Below, in pieces: positions 61,601-62,010 of a stretch of DNA of 62,010 nucleotides; within the stretch, counting starts at the first letter, position 1; each line of letters begins with the position of its first letter. The position numbers and the translations under genes were made by a program. Source of the stretch: Candidatus Muproteobacteria bacterium (GTDB taxonomy: Bacteria; Pseudomonadota; Gammaproteobacteria; Acidiferrobacterales; Sulfurifustaceae); NCBI GenBank assembly GCA_027449605.1, contig DAIDLH010000045.1, forward strand, positions 1 to 62,010, read 5' to 3'. The notes beneath the pieces are model-generated. The model was not told where the DNA came from. It made no database searches and worked only from the letters and a program-made list of their open reading frames with translations.

Positions 61601-62010
61601 TCAATATGGCGGGTGCGTCTCCGCACCAGCGCGAGAAAAGCGAGAAACATCGAGACCACGATCCAGTCGCCGTTGTCTGTCAACTGTGGTTGCGTGCCGG
61701 CAATCGAGCACCCCGCCGAGTTTGACGAACTGGTTGCGATGTCTGTCACCAGTACTGGGGCACCGGTGTGGGTGATGCTATTGTTATTCATGGCGAAATC
61801 GTCATCGCCGCGTAGACCCTTGACAAAGTGCAGCAGAATCTTGTTGCCGACGAATTCAGCACCTGTTCCCGTTGAAGCGTCGTACGAGAAGTCATACCAG
61901 TGCGGCGTCCGATTATCAGGTGTGGGACCGTAGGCGTAATAGCCGTTCACGCCAGCGTTGGCGCCGTGGTACAACGTGACAACGCGATTTGCTGGACCCG
62001 TCGTCCAGGT
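61573..62010 (-). CDS. exported choice-of-anchor protein with C-terminal sorting signal, partial
   Basis: Only the last ~145 residues are present; the gene continues past the right edge. GANAGVNGYYAYGPTPDNRT, then PHWYDFSYDASTGTGAEFVG and LHFVKGLRGDDDFAMN match choice-of-anchor-U-type extracellular domains. The end has SAGCSIAG, a hydrophobic stretch WIVVSMFLAFLALV and RRRTRH: a tripartite Cys-containing sorting signal of the JDVT-CTERM or GlyGly-CTERM type. It is probably processed by a rhombosortase-like or related protease and displayed on the surface. Confidence 0.75.
   Translation of the reverse strand, partial: TWTTGPANRVVTLYHGANAGVNGYYAYGPTPDNRTPHWYDFSYDASTGTGAEFVGNKILLHFVKGLRGDDDFAMNNNSITHTGAPVLVTDIATSSSNSAGCSIAGTQPQLTDNGDWIVVSMFLAFLALVRRRTRHIDRTGIAHRQ

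Overview
The window looks like chromosomal DNA of a free-living, GC-rich gammaproteobacterium. The conserved run PHP exonuclease / yciO / M50 protease / trpS / scpA / scpB / rluB is a typical gammaproteobacterial neighbourhood. The gene set (HiPIP electron carrier, CbbY-type phosphatase, chromate resistance, MlaC-like protein, GH57-based glycogen metabolism) would fit a lithotrophic or sulfur-oxidising lineage such as Acidiferrobacterales. That placement is inference. No rRNA operon and no CRISPR array is visible.

Layout. 1-5294: core information-processing genes on the plus strand, tightly overlapped. 5291-10114: a divergent metallo-beta-lactamase-fold protein and a chromate cassette (chrB, chrA, rhodanese, stand-alone ChrB C-terminal protein). 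10118-16198: minus-strand block with a YheT-type hydrolase, a small unknown protein, a REC-GGDEF protein with a broken active site, DedA, UppP, dihydroorotase and DksA. 16358-24537: HAD phosphatase, aminotransferase, a large hybrid histidine kinase, host-attachment-like protein, rhodanese, QueD, esterase and an ankyrin protein. 24768-29588: tRNA-Glu(CUC), pcnB (apparently starting at AUU, as in E. coli), folK, a deoxynucleoside kinase and panBCD. 29769-35265: envelope and electron-transfer genes (lectin-like membrane protein, AsmA, a lipoprotein-type HiPIP, a beta-barrel, a tandem BON lipoprotein, MlaC).

35417-45514 is a genomic island inserted at the 3' end of tRNA-Leu(CAA). A 56-bp direct repeat (one mismatch) marks its ends: one copy is inside the intact tRNA at 45460-45546, the other is a tRNA remnant at 35417-35472. 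The hairpin that probably terminated the tRNA is now beyond the far end. The island carries a HigBA-type toxin-antitoxin pair, a BrnA antitoxin behind a truncated BrnT toxin, an NmrA-like reductase, three alpha/beta hydrolases, a broken aldo/keto reductase, a secreted carboxymuconolactone-decarboxylase/cupin fusion, an MFS pump and a LysR regulator. No integrase was recognised.

45626-60234 is a glycogen and glucose region: glucokinase, an EncFtn-like ferritin without a shell gene or targeting tail, a GH57 branching-enzyme-like protein, a DUF4912 protein, small stress-type genes, a PmtA-like methyltransferase, divergent glgA/glgC, a second GH57, malQ, a 141-bp MITE-like element with a TTAG duplication, and glgP. 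Together these cover ADP-glucose synthesis, elongation, branching, phosphorolysis and glucan disproportionation, with no GH13 branching enzyme in view. The window ends with queA, whose last codons lie in a palindromic repeat, and the 3' end of a surface protein with a sorting-type C terminus.
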